A stretch of 64,000 nucleotides of DNA from CBDDCX01 sp965226925 (GCA_965226925.1 CBDDEN010000007.1:124001-188000), one strand, 5' to 3'. Shown: positions 1 through 10,655, counted from the first letter of the stretch. Notes: generated by a model not told the origin, from the letters alone. Made by a program: numbers and translations.

Positions 1-181
1 GCCCTCGCTCGGCGCACCACGACGCGAATGCGTACAGATCCGCCTTGAGCGCCCGGACGGTATGGCGGCTGAAGGCGCCTCGGGCATCCTCCAGGATGGC
101 GTCGAGCCGTTCTCCGGTTTGTGACGGTCTTGTGGCAGAGTCTGGAGATTCTGACACACATCTCGGGACCGAAAACCGCAT
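1..181 (-). CDS. Tyrosine recombinase / phage-type integrase, N-terminal part, cut by window edge
   Basis: Reading the minus strand from an ATG at 181 gives about 60 residues that run off the window. The stretch TGERLDAILEDARGAFS followed by HTVRALKADLYAFASWC is typical of the N-terminal core-binding (SAM-like) domain of XerC/D-like and integrase tyrosine recombinases. The start is supported by a strong GGAGGAGG Shine-Dalgarno sequence just upstream; an in-frame GTG at 157 is an alternative. The catalytic domain lies outside the window, so activity cannot be judged. A perfect palindrome lies 40 bp upstream of the start. Remnants of similar recombinases occur at 12.3, 20.6, 46.0 and 48.2 kb. 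Confidence 0.75.
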   Translation of the reverse strand, partial: MRFSVPRCVSESPDSATRPSQTGERLDAILEDARGAFSRHTVRALKADLYAFASWCAERG

Positions 182-220
182 AACCTCCTCCAGTACAACG
201 ATATAACGTACACATACCTA

Positions 221-248
221 GCTCCTGATAGCTACAACTATCAGGAGC
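221..248. promoter_or_regulatory. Perfect 11-bp inverted repeat upstream of the recombinase
   Basis: GCTCCTGATAG at 221-231 is repeated in inverse at 238-248 with a 6-nt spacer. It lies between the minus-strand recombinase start and plus-strand remnants. It could be an operator, a recombination site or a transcription terminator. No T-run follows on either strand, so an operator or recombinase site is slightly more likely. Confidence 0.4.
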
Positions 249-390
249 CAATGAGCCCCAGCGACGGGGCTAAATGCAGGTAACCTTTCCAGCTCGAAAG
301 AGGCTAGCTATGAGCAGTCTCGGATCCTCTCGTCATTTGGTCCCTTTACGGCCTCGCCCTTCTCGGCATCATCTGGGGTCAAGTTGTGGA

Positions 391-660
391 GACGGGGTGT
401 CACCAACCACCGGACTGTCGGTACGGATTCCCGAGTCGGTGCTGACAGTCGACCAAGGCACGTCGGCGATGGATGTGGCCCCGTATTTTCATGACCCTGA
501 TGGCGACGCCCTGACGTATGATGCCGTTTCCAGCATCATTGGCGTGGTGAGCGTCAACGTGATGCGGTGGGCGCGCTCGCGGCCGACGGTCAACGAGCGA
601 CGAGTCGGTCGCTCTGACGGCGCCGTCGACGGCGGGCACCGGGCCGCAGCGGTGAGTTCA
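391..660 (+). pseudogene. Remnant of a bacterial Ig-like / cadherin-like surface domain
   Basis: The translation contains the signature VAPYFHDPDGDALTYDAVSS, followed by GVVSV, which matches the Ig-like/cadherin-like repeat found in large secreted proteins. After about position 560 the homologous reading (DESVALTAPSTAGTG) continues in a different frame, so the domain is frameshifted. There is no convincing start or signal peptide. It is probably a leftover of another adhesin-like gene upstream of the main autotransporter. Confidence 0.5.
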
Positions 661-687
661 GTGGTCGGTTCAGCAAGATGACGACTA

Positions 688-1185
688 TTGTTGCCTGCCA
701 TAGCCATCAGGGGGCCGCGCCCTCGCGTCCCGCTTCTGATCGCCACCCGCGCTATCGGAGTCCTCATTGCTCTGGCTGCCCCGGCAGCCGTACCGGTTGC
801 AGCTCAGCGGCCGCCTGCGGACGGCAGTGCGGCCACGAGCGACAGGAGACCTCCGTTGCCCACCGGAATGGGCTCGTACGCCGGAACCTCCTCGACGCAC
901 TCCGGGTCGGTACAAGCCCCCGGAATCGTGCTGTCAGTTCCGTCGCTCGAGGTGAACGAGGGCGGGCAAGCCACCTACACGGTGAGTCTGGAAACGCAGC
1001 CTTCGGGCAACGTCTCGGTCGCGATTGCCGGGGCGGACCTGTCTCCCGACCCCCAGACTTTGAACTTCACGTCGACGACCTGGTCGACAGTGCAGATCGT
1101 GACGCTGTCTCCCGGCACCGACCGCAACGCAACCGATTCCAACATCACGGTGACCCACACGGCCGCCGGGGCCGACTACGCCTAG
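688..1185 (+). pseudogene. Truncated secreted protein with one Calx-beta-like repeat
   Basis: The reading frame starts at a weak TTG and has a signal-peptide-like stretch (RVPLLIATRAIGVLIALAAP, ending VAAQ). It then contains a single repeat with VPSLEVNEGGQATYTVSLET, LNFTSTTW and ITVTHTAAGADYA. This repeat type normally occurs in tandem in autotransporter passengers. Here a TAG stop follows the first repeat immediately. The next 250 bp show no continuation, so I read this as the 5' remnant of a larger passenger protein. It may alternatively be a short secreted protein. Confidence 0.5.
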
Positions 1186-1436
1186 CTCACCTATCCAGGA
1201 ACGAGCCGCCCCCCGCTCCCCCGCCGAACCCCCGGACGCCTGAATCCTCCCCGCCCTCTCCGGGCGGATCCTCTTCCGCGTCCAACCGTCGCGCGTCCCG
1301 CCTGTCGGCGGGGACGGCGTTGTCGCGCGCAGGTTCTGCGGCCTGTTACGCGGCGCCGCACGACGGCCGCAGGCCGGGTCGGGGCCAGGAAGGAGCGGGC
1401 TGCCAGCGCCGCTTCCCGGTCATCACAGCACGCAGT

Positions 1437-4154
1437 ATGGAGTGTGCTTCAGAACCGGGCGTCATCGCCGCCAGGCTGCAGGCGGCGTCCTTCGCGGGGC
1501 GCGGCAGGGGTGGCGCGGATCGCTCCCACCGCGCGGTGCCTTACCTCCGCCGGCAGCTACGGTCCCTCGGCCGCCATGTGCTGGGATCGGTGCTTGCCGG
1601 CCTCGCTGTGCTGGTGATCGGGGCCCCGGAGCAAGCCAATGCGCAGACGCCCAACACCCCCGCGACGGGCGTGCCGACCATCACGGGCACGGCGCAGGTG
1701 GGCCAGACGCTGACCGCCTCGCCGGGCACCATCGCCGACGCCGACGGGCTGACCACCCCCAATTACACGTACCAGTGGATCCGGGTGGACGGCACGGACG
1801 AGGCGGACCTCACAGCCTCGACTACCGCCACCTACACCATGAACAACGACGACCTGGGCAAGACCCTCAAGGTGAGAGCGAGCTTCACCGACGACGCGGG
1901 GAACGCCGAGAGCCGGACCAGCGCGCCGACGGCGACCGTCGAGTACGGTGCCCCGACAGCCTTGTCCGTAACGGTAGGGGTCGGTCAGGTCGTGCTGGTG
2001 TGGAGGCGTCCGGCGGCGGGGGGACTCGCTTTTTCCCACTACGAATACCGCTATTCGGAGGGGGGAATGATTTCGCCGACCGCGATGTGGCAACAAGTCC
2101 AGAACGCCAGCGGCATTACACCAATCCAAGCGTATTTTCAGCAGGTGACGGGACTGACGAGCGGCACGACCTATACCTTCCAGGTTCGTACGGCAGCCAA
2201 TGCTGTCAAGGGCGGGCCGGCGACCGTGATCGCGACACCAGTATCACAGCCGTCCTGCACCATCGACGATTTGGGCGACCGGCGCCTGCTCTGGCAGGGC
2301 CAACTGGTAGCAGGGTTACTCGCAGTTGCTACCGATGGAAATGTAGAGACAGCGTATGGGACTGGAGGGGAAGAGACCGGAACCCTGACACCTGATGCGG
2401 TCACCTTCCGTTCAACCACGTATTCCGTCACCACGTTGACATCCGACGATCATCTCACCGTTGCCCTACGCGACCCAGACTTGACTGCCTGGTACCCAGG
2501 AGACGAGGTGGTCGACGCATTGAAGTTGCATGTCTGCAACACGCCCTACGACTTCAGCAGTGCAGCGGTGCCAGGGGGATTTGACGAGTTTACTGGCTAT
2601 CAGTGGAACGTTGGCTTCAACTGGCCGGCCGGCATCGAGCGCACGCTGCGGCTGAGCCTGCCGGCGAACAACGCGGCGACGGGCGAGCCGGCGATTACCG
2701 GCACGGCGCAGGCCGGGCAGGATCTGACCGCCGACGCGAGCCCCCTCATGGACGCCGACGGGCTGACCGACGTCGATTTCACGTACCAGTGGCTCCGGGT
2801 GGACGCGGACGGCACCTCTAACGAGGAGGAGATTTCCGGCGAGATCGCCGAGACCTACACCCTGACGAACGACGACGTGGGCAAGAAGGTCAAGGTCAAG
2901 GTGAGCTTCACCGACCAGCTGAGCGGCGAGGAGGAGCGCACCAGCGCGGCGTATCCCTCGTCCGGCACGGTCACAGCCTCCGCCAACACCACCGCGCCCA
3001 TGCTGACCAGCGTCACGGTGACCTCAACGCCGCGCAAGACGACGGACACCTACGGCGCGCGCGAGCACATCGAGTTCTCGATGACCTTCGACGCGCCGGT
3101 GACGGTGACCGGCGATCCGACCTTCGCCTTCGACCTCGGCGGCCCGTCGACGGCGACCTGGTATGCGGGCTCTGGCACCACCACGCTGCGGTTCTCCCAC
3201 GCCGTGAGCGGCGGGTCAAGCGGCGAGCGGGACACGAACGGGATTTCCTGGGCCGAGAACGCGATTGCGCTCAACGGCGGCACCATCGCGGGGAGAGACA
3301 ACGCGGTGGCGGCGGTCCTGACCCACGCCGCCCAGTCGAACCTGGCGGCGCACAAGGTCGACGGCCGGACGACGGCCGTCACGCCCGCCACGGTCACCGT
3401 GGCGGTGACCTCGACGCCGACGTCGCTGGCGGACACCTACGGTTTCGGCGAGACGATCGTGATCACGGTCACCGCCAGCGAGGCGGTGGAGGTGGTGGGC
3501 GATCCGGAGTTCGAGTTCTCGCTGACCGATATGGGCGGTGCCGCCAATGACCCGCCGGCCACCTACGATCGCACGCGCAGCACCGCGACGACGATCGTAT
3601 TCACCTACACAGTGCAGGCGGGCGACCGGGACAACAACGGCATCTGGATCGGCAACCACAGCCGAACCTTCCTGCTGGACGTGAACGACCGCATCCGCAC
3701 GGCCTCGCAGCAGATCGACATCGACCGCAGCCATCCCGAGAAGGGCACGCACGACGGCCACAAGGTGGACGGATCCCTGGGGGCGCCGACCGTACCGCCG
3801 GATCCCACGGCGCCGACCCTGGTGTCGGCCACCGCCACGACGCTCACCATCGAGTGGACGCACCCGGGTGACGGCGGCTCGCCGCTCACTCGCAACTTCA
3901 TCGAGTACCGGGTGGAGGGCACGACCGACTGGACGAACTGGTACCGGGGCGAAACGCCAACGCCGGTGACGCGCACGGTCATCAGGAATCTTGCGGCGGC
4001 GACGGCGTACGACGTACGGGTCCATGCCACCAATGCGATTGGAAACAGCCAGTGGACCCAGTCGGCGACGGCATTCAGCACGCTGGCCACCCCCCCCCCC
4101 CGACGGGCGGCGCGCCGACCATCACGGGCACGGCGCAGGTGGGGAGAACGCTGA
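1437..4154 (+). CDS. Giant autotransporter, N-terminal passenger segment (frame 1 of a broken gene)
   Basis: The likely start is ATG 1437, giving an extended N-terminus and a hydrophobic signal segment (VLGSVLAGLAVLVIGAPEQ, cleavage after ANA). Passenger domains follow in order: an Ig-like repeat (PTITGTAQVGQTLTASPGT), a fibronectin type III domain, a module bounded by two cysteines (SCTIDDLGDRR to LHVCNTPYD), another Ig-like repeat, two beta-sandwich repeats beginning VTSTP with TDTYG / ADTYG, and a second Fn3 domain. The homologous passenger sequence continues after 4100, but one nucleotide out of frame. The switch occurs exactly at an 11-C run, and this frame then ends at 4154. The product should be exported through the C-terminal barrel encoded at 8.2-9.7 kb. 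It was either silenced by decay or switched by slippage. Confidence 0.7.
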   Translation: MECASEPGVIAARLQAASFAGRGRGGADRSHRAVPYLRRQLRSLGRHVLGSVLAGLAVLVIGAPEQANAQTPNTPATGVPTITGTAQVGQTLTASPGTIADADGLTTPNYTYQWIRVDGTDEADLTASTTATYTMNNDDLGKTLKVRASFTDDAGNAESRTSAPTATVEYGAPTALSVTVGVGQVVLVWRRPAAGGLAFSHYEYRYSEGGMISPTAMWQQVQNASGITPIQAYFQQVTGLTSGTTYTFQVRTAANAVKGGPATVIATPVSQPSCTIDDLGDRRLLWQGQLVAGLLAVATDGNVETAYGTGGEETGTLTPDAVTFRSTTYSVTTLTSDDHLTVALRDPDLTAWYPGDEVVDALKLHVCNTPYDFSSAAVPGGFDEFTGYQWNVGFNWPAGIERTLRLSLPANNAATGEPAITGTAQAGQDLTADASPLMDADGLTDVDFTYQWLRVDADGTSNEEEISGEIAETYTLTNDDVGKKVKVKVSFTDQLSGEEERTSAAYPSSGTVTASANTTAPMLTSVTVTSTPRKTTDTYGAREHIEFSMTFDAPVTVTGDPTFAFDLGGPSTATWYAGSGTTTLRFSHAVSGGSSGERDTNGISWAENAIALNGGTIAGRDNAVAAVLTHAAQSNLAAHKVDGRTTAVTPATVTVAVTSTPTSLADTYGFGETIVITVTASEAVEVVGDPEFEFSLTDMGGAANDPPATYDRTRSTATTIVFTYTVQAGDRDNNGIWIGNHSRTFLLDVNDRIRTASQQIDIDRSHPEKGTHDGHKVDGSLGAPTVPPDPTAPTLVSATATTLTIEWTHPGDGGSPLTRNFIEYRVEGTTDWTNWYRGETPTPVTRTVIRNLAAATAYDVRVHATNAIGNSQWTQSATAFSTLATPPPRRAARRPSRARRRWGER
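4090..4100 (+). repeat. Poly-C tract (11 C) inside the autotransporter gene, candidate phase-variation switch
   Basis: Eleven consecutive C residues lie between the coding text for 'STLAT' and 'TGGAPTITGTAQVG'. Upstream codons begin at positions divisible by 3 and downstream codons at positions with remainder 2, so one extra C (12) or two fewer (9) would join the frames. This is what slipped-strand phase variation of a surface protein looks like. A homopolymer sequencing error is the main alternative. Confidence 0.7.
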
Positions 4155-7100
4155 CCGCCTCGCCGGGCACCATCACCGACGCCGACGGCCTGACCAATGC
4201 CAGCTACAGCTACCAGTGGATTTTGGTGGACGGCGCGGACGAGGAGGACATCTCCGACAAGACTGCCGCCACCCTCCGCCTGACCGCCGCCTACGTGGGC
4301 AAGATCTTCAAGGTGAGAGCGAGCTTCACCGACGACGCGGGGAACGCCGAGAGCCGGCCCAGCGCGCCGACGGCGACCGTCGCGTACAGTGCCCCGTCAA
4401 CCGTGGGCGTAGTGGTAGGGGTCGGTCAGGGCGTGCTGTGGTGGGAGCATGCGGTGCTGGGGGGACTATCTCTTTCCCACTACGAATACCGCTATTCGTC
4501 GGGGGACATGATTTCGCCGACCGCGATGTGGCAACAAGTCTCGAGCAGCCCTGGTAGGCCAAATCAGGCGTATTACCAGGTGGTGAAGGGTCTGACGAAC
4601 GGCACGACCCATACCCTCCAGGTTCGTGCGGAAAACGCTCAAGGCGGAAGCGCGCCGGCGACCGTGACCGCGACACCACTATCACAGCCGTCCTGCACCA
4701 TCGACGAGTTAGGCGACCGGCGCCGGCTCTGGCAGGGCCAACTGACAGCAGGGGTACGCGAAATTTTTACCGATGGAAATATAGAGACAGGGTATGGGCT
4801 TGGTGGGATAGAGACTGGAACCCTGACACCTGCTGCGTTCACCTTCCGTTCAACCACGTATTCCGTCTTCCCGCGGACATACGACGATTTTCTCAACGTT
4901 GTCCTACGCGAGCAAGACAGTACCTGGTACCCACGAGAAGCGGTGGTCGACGCATTGAGGTTGCATATCTGCAATACGCCCTACGACTACAGCAGTGCAA
5001 CGTCGGCAGACGCCTTTTCACAGTTTTCTGGCTATAGGTGGAACATTGGCTCCAACTGGCCGCCCGGCATCGAGCGCACGCTGCGGCTGAGCTTGCCGCC
5101 GAACCATCCGGCGACGGGTGACCCGGTCATTTCCGGCACGGTCCAGGTGGGTGAAGAGCTGACGGCCTTGACGGACGGCATCATGGATGAAGACGTCCTG
5201 GACGACGTGTTCACCTACCAGTGGGTGCGGGTGGACGCCGACGGCACGTCGAACGAGGAGGACATCACCGACGCGCTGTTGAGCACCTACACCCTGACCG
5301 CCGACGACCGGGGCACGAAGGTCAAGGTCGCGGTGCGCTTCGTCGACATCCTGGGCGGCGAGGAGACACGCACCAGCGCACCGACGGCGACGCTCGCGGG
5401 AACGCCGAACACCCCCGCGACGGGCGCGCCGACCATCACGGGCACGGCGCAGGTGGGCCAGACGCTGACGGCGGTCACCACCGGCATCATGGATGCCAAC
5501 GGGCTGACCAGCCCCACCTACACGTACCAGTGGATCCGGGTGGACGGCACGGAGGCGGACATTGCGGGCGAGAATTCGAGCACCTACACCCTGGTCGACG
5601 CCGACCTGGGCAAGACCCTCAAGGTGCGGGTGACCTTCGCCGACGACCTCGGCCATACCGAGACGCTCACCAGCGCGGCGACGGCGACGGTGGGCGCGGT
5701 AGCGACCGGCCCCCCGACGGTGAACGATGTGGCGGTCACGTCAACGCCGGCCTCGGGCACCACCTACTACCTCGCGGGCGAGGTCATCGAATTCACCGTG
5801 ACGTTCAGCGCCCCGGTGACGGTGACCGCCACACCGAAGTTCGCGTTCAGGCTGGGCGCGGCGACGCGGCAGGCCGCTTACGCGAGCGGCTCGGGCAGCG
5901 CGGCGTTGGTGTTCGCCCGGACGGTGCAGGCAGGCGAGGTCGATCGCAACGGCATCTCGTGGAATGCGATCGCGCTCGCCCTCGACGGCGGGACCATCAC
6001 GCAGACGGGCGCGACGACGGCCGCGAGCCTGACCCACGCCGAGCAGGCGCCGCTGGAGGGGCACCGGGTGGACGCCGCCCCGCCGATGCAGGTCTCGGCG
6101 TCGGTGCATGGGATGTCGCTGGTGCTGGTCTACGACGAGCCGCTCGATCCGGCCTCGATGCCGGCGACGGGCGCGTATACGGTGACGGCGACGGGCGGAG
6201 CCACCACCACGAACCCGGCGGTGTCGGAGGTGTCGATATACGGCATCTGGGTGACGCTGACACTGGACGCGCCGCCGGCTGCGGGCGCGACGGTGACGCT
6301 GGCGTACGCGCCGCCGGCGTCGAACCCGGTGCAGGACGAGGCGGGCAACGATGCGCCGGCGTTCAGCGGCCAGTCGGTGAGGCTGGGCTCGCCGCCGCCG
6401 CCACCGCCGCCGGTGACGGACCTTGAGCAGGTGCTGGGGGTGGGGGTCGTCCCGGGCAACGCGCAGCTGGTGGTGACCTGGACGGAGGTGGACAACGCCA
6501 CGGGCTACACGGTGCAGTGGATGTCGAGCGGACAGGGCTACAACATCGGCGACCGGCAGACCACGGTCACGACGGGGTCGACCACGCGCTACACGATTCC
6601 CAGCCTCACCAACGGCACGGAATACACGGTGCGAGTGATCGCGACCCGAACCGGCGCCACCGACGGCCCGCCCTCGGACGAGATGACGGGGACGCCGAGA
6701 GTGCCGCCGCCGCCACCGCCGCCGGTGACGGACCTTGCGCAGGTGATGGGGGTGGGGGTCGTCCCGGGCAACGCGCAGCTGGTGGTGAACTGGACGGCGG
6801 TGGACAACGCCACGGGCTACACGGTGCAGTGGACGTCGGGCAGCCAGGGCTACAACACCGGCGACCGGCAGGCCCCGGTCACGTCGGGGTCGACCACGAG
6901 CTACACGATTCCCGGCCTCACCACCGGCATGGAATACACGGTGCGGGTGAGCGCGACCCGGACCGGCGCCACCGACGGCCCGCCGTCAGCGGAGGTGAAG
7001 GGGACGCCCTTCACCACGCCCGGCGTGCCGCAGCACCTGAGTGGGGTGCCGGGCGACGAGCAGGTGATGCTGACCTGGGATGCCCCGTCGAGCGACGGCG

Positions 7101-7258
7101 GTTCCGCGATCCTCCGGTACGAGTATGCGATCGACGACAGCGGGACTTGGATCGACGCGGGCCTCGATCTGGAGGAAACGGTGCCGGGCCTGACGAACGG
7201 CCAGCAGTACGCGTTCGAGGTGCGGGCGGTGAACAGCGCCGGCCCCGGTGCGCCGGCG
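4101..7258 (+). CDS. Giant autotransporter, central passenger segment (frame 2 of a broken gene)
   Basis: This open segment continues the passenger after the poly-C tract. It contains an Ig-like repeat, an Fn3 domain, a second copy of the Cys-paired module (SCTIDELGDRR to LHICNTPYDY), two more Ig-like repeats with TYQWIRVDG-type cores, a TSTP beta-sandwich repeat, a SwmB-like domain (MSLVLVYDEPLDPASMPATG), and then Fn3 repeats separated by proline runs. The last Fn3 domain ends at VNSAGPGAPA. There the frame breaks again: the homologous text GEVVLEWTAPADDGG is found in the third frame, as if the inter-domain linker had been deleted. The identical break occurs in the inverted copy near 38.03 kb. 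Confidence 0.65.
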
Positions 7259-9708
7259 AGGTCGTCCTGGAGTGGACGGCGCCGGCGGACGACGGCGGCT
7301 CGCCCGTCACCGGCTACGGATACCGCTACGCCGCAGGCCAGGCTGTGCCGGAAGACGTCACCTGGCGGGACGCGGGCACCGACCTCACGGCGACGGTCTC
7401 GGGGCTGGAGAACGAGACGCCCTACGGTTTCGAGGTGCGGGCGCTGAACAGTGCGGGGCCCGGGGCGGCGGCCATGACGACGGCCACGCCGGTTCGGCTC
7501 GAGGCGGAGCTGTTCAGCTCGGCGGCGGCGGAAGGGGAGGCGCTCGTGGTCGGGGTGCGCCGGAGCGGGGGGCTCACGTTTCCGGCCCACGCCTACATCG
7601 GCGTGACGGACGACGCGTTCCCTGGCGTGACGGCAACGGAAGAGGGGCGCGACGACGGGCTCGGCCGCCACCGGCTGGAGTTCGCGGCTGGCGCAGCCGA
7701 GGCGACAGTGACGGTCACGGTGGCCTTCGACGGCGAGCGCCGGCAGGACCGGGTGCTGAGCGCGACGCTCGATTCCGCGGAACTGGAGGTCGACGGCGTA
7801 AGGCGGCCCTATGAACTCGTCACGCCGACACTGGTTGTTCCGGTGACGGAGGGGGACGCCGGGCTGTCGGTGGCCGATGCCCGGGTGCAGGGCAAGAGCT
7901 CGGTGCTGGCGTTCACGGTGAGCCTTGACCGCACGCGGGACGTTGCGGTGCGGGTGGACTACGCCACGCAGGACGGCTCGGCGCGGGCGGGAGAGGACTA
8001 CACACCGGTCTCGGGCACGTTGACGATCGAGGCCGGCGGGCGGGAGCGCACGGTGGAGGTGCCGGTGCTGCCTGCGCTGCACGTGACGGGCGAACGGACG
8101 CTCACCCTGAGGCTGTCGAATGCCGTGAGCGCGGTGATCGACGACGGGGTGGCGAGCGGCGTGATCGTTCGCGAATCCGAGCTGCCCAAGGCGTGGCTGG
8201 CGCGGTTCGGGCGGACGGCGTCGGACCACGCGGCGCAGGCGATCGCGAGGCGGCTCGAGGCCGGGCAGCGGGAGACACAGGTGACGGTGGCGGGCCGGCG
8301 TGTGGACGGCCTGTCGGTGGACGGGCTGCTGTTGGGGGCGCTGCCGTCGGGCGGATGGAGGCCGGCTTCGGCTGTTGAGGACATGGCGACCAGGCTGGCG
8401 GCGCCCGCTCTAGCGGCTTCGGGCGCGCCGTTCGGCGGCGTGGACGCGGATCCCGGCACCCCTGGCCTGCGTGCCGGCATGTGGGGTGGGGCTCCGGGCG
8501 CGTTGGACCGGGAGCCTTTCGCAGATGCCGGGCAGACGCTGCGCCGTGCCGTTCTACCCGACTTCGGGTTCCGGCTGACGGGCGCGGAGGAAGCGCTCAT
8601 GGGCACCTCGTTCTACGTCGAGCGCGGAGCGCAGCAGGACGTGGGCGGCGGCACGTGGGCGGCGTGGGGCGACGTGGCGGCGACGCGCTTCGAGGGGGAC
8701 GCGGGAGGACTCGCGCTCAACGGCGACGTGGTGACGGGCACGGCGGGGCTGGACCGGCAGTGGAGGGCGGTGCTCGTCGGGCTCGCGCTCTCGAGAAGCA
8801 GCGGTGAGGGAGGGTATGGCACGGGCGCGGGGACGATCGCGAGCACGCTCACGAGTGTGCATCCGTACGTGCAAGTCCGGCTTGCGGAGCGCGCGCAGGT
8901 GTGGGGCGCGGCGGGCTGGGGCCGTGGCGGACTCGAGATCACGCCGGAGAGCGGGGCCGCGCTCGAGGCGGACCTGAGGAACTCGATGGCGGCGGCGGGT
9001 GCCCGGGCGGTGCTCATGGGTGCCGGTGGGCTCGAGATCGCGCTGCGTTCCGACTTCCTATGGACGGAGACGTCCTCGGACGGGACCGCCGCGCTGGCGG
9101 AGGCGGTGGGCACGGCGAGCCGCGGGCGGCTGATGCTCGAGGGCGCGGGCCAGATCCAAGGGCTCGGAGGCGTCGTGCGTCCCAAGGTCGAGGGCGGTGT
9201 GCGCTACGACGGCGGGGACGCGGAGACCGGACGGGGATTCGAGGTGGGCGGCGGACTCGACTGGGCCCGGGGATCGCTGACGCTTCAGTTGAGCGGGCGG
9301 ATGCTCATCGCCCACGCTGACGAGTCCTACGAGGAGTGGGGCTACAGCGGCTCGCTCGTCTACGAGCCGGGCGCCGATGGCCTGGGTCTCCAGATGCGGG
9401 TCGGATCGAGCGCCGGGGCGGCGGCGAGCGGCATCCAGAACCTGTGGGCGTTGGAGAACGCGAGCGGCCTCGTGCGCGGGGGCGCCGTGCCCTTCGCGCA
9501 ACGCTTCGACGCAGAGGTCGGCTACGGGATCGGGAGCGGAACGCTCTGGTATCCCTACTTCGTCGCCGACGATTCCGGCCAAACGAGGTACGGCCTGAAG
9601 CTCAGCTCGGGCCGGACGATCGGCGTCGGCCTCGAGTTCGGGCGAAGGGAGAGTGTGGACCTTGGGCCGGAGGACGCGATGCTCCTCCGGGGGGAGCTCA
9701 AGTTCTAG
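7259..9708 (+). CDS. Autotransporter C-terminal part: Fn3, Calx-beta and outer-membrane beta-barrel
   Basis: The frame opens within an Fn3 domain (VVLEWTAPADDGGSPVTGYG). It passes an adhesion-type domain and a Calx-beta domain (DYATQDGSARAGEDYTPVSG), then the linker ELPKAWLARFGRTASDHAAQ that usually precedes the barrel in large autotransporters. The last ~350 residues have the alternating aromatic/glycine strands of an autotransporter beta-barrel and end in Phe (LRGELKF), the usual outer-membrane assembly signal. No independent start or ribosome site is evident, so it would be expressed only if the upstream frame breaks were resolved. A near-identical copy lies inverted at 35.6-38.0 kb. Confidence 0.75.
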
Positions 9709-10655
9709 CGGCCGGCGCTCTCCGAAGTGAACGCGCTCGAGACCCGGGCGGCCGCGCTCGCAGCCTTCCGGGACGGCGACTCCGGGAACACCGCTCTCGA
9801 GGGATGCGTCCGTGCCGGCGTCTACGGTATGGCGGGGTTCGTGCGCGTGGCCCCCGCCCCGGCGCTCGCGGCCGGCGGCGGGCTCGCCTTCGCCGAGTCG
9901 GCCCTCGACCACGCCGAGCTCAAGATCCCGAATGTCGCCCTGACGCCCGGGAGAATCCCTAGACAGCGACATCATCCCGGGCTGCAGTCGCAGCATTCGG
10001 TAACCACCGGCGCAACACCGCCATCAACTTCACGGACGACGACGTCACCTAGGGCCACCGAGGTGACGCTCGCGGTCGCGTCCGGAACAGAATCCCGCAT
10101 CGGTTCGGGTGCTGCCGCGATGGCCGTCCGGCATCTGGAACGCGGCATCCTCCACTCGTGCGCTCCGACACTCCCGGCTCCCCCGTGGCGTCGGCTTCCG
10201 TCCCGGTGCCCTGAGGTGGCCGCCCCTGCTCACATCGACGTGATGCGCCGCGCTGTAGCCGCGCCCCGCGACTCCCCGGCCAGCCTTCGAGTCATCTGGA
10301 CGCACCCTCCGGGACAATATCGGGTCGTGCTCGGACGGACGCCGCCGTCGGGGTGCGGATCTTCGCAGGCCGCGTCCCGACCGGTAGGCGCCATGGAGAC
10401 GCTGACGAAGCAGTTCGAATCGCGAGTGGATGTGTCCCTCGACCGCACGGGCATGAGAACATCCACGCTCGGTCGGCAAGCGGTGGGCGATCCGATCCTG
10501 GTGCGTCAGCTCCGTCCTGGCCGATCACCGAGACTGGCGATGGCCTGCCAGGTCCCCGTGTTCATCGAAGCCTGCCGCCAGGCCCATGTGGCCCCTGTTC
10601 CCTCCCGGGGCAACGCGCCCCGGAATTCTTCACCGAACAGAACGGAGGCAAACCG
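9709..10655 (+). other. Stretch between autotransporter and alpA; open frame of doubtful coding value
   Basis: A frame opening at GTG 9727 runs to 10659, and its counterpart exists in the inverted copy (minus strand 35564 to 34956). The first 80 residues (MNALETRAAALAAFRDGDSG) are not recognised. The rest is Arg/Pro/Ser-rich, like non-coding GC-rich sequence. The copies differ by a 324-bp block, a multiple of three, so the frame is kept. I see no known domain, ribosome site or signal peptide, and I do not claim a gene. Confidence 0.3.

Noticed and set aside
2603..6426. Long alternative plus-strand frames inside the autotransporter (for example 5221-6426)
   Set aside because: They are Gly/Arg/His-rich out-of-frame readings of repetitive Ig-like DNA and do not match any family.
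9058..9996. 312-residue open frame on the minus strand opposite the autotransporter barrel (and its counterpart at 35295-36233)
   Set aside because: It is the complement of a well-supported barrel gene; composition is Arg/Glu/Pro-rich with no domain, so it is a shadow of high GC content.
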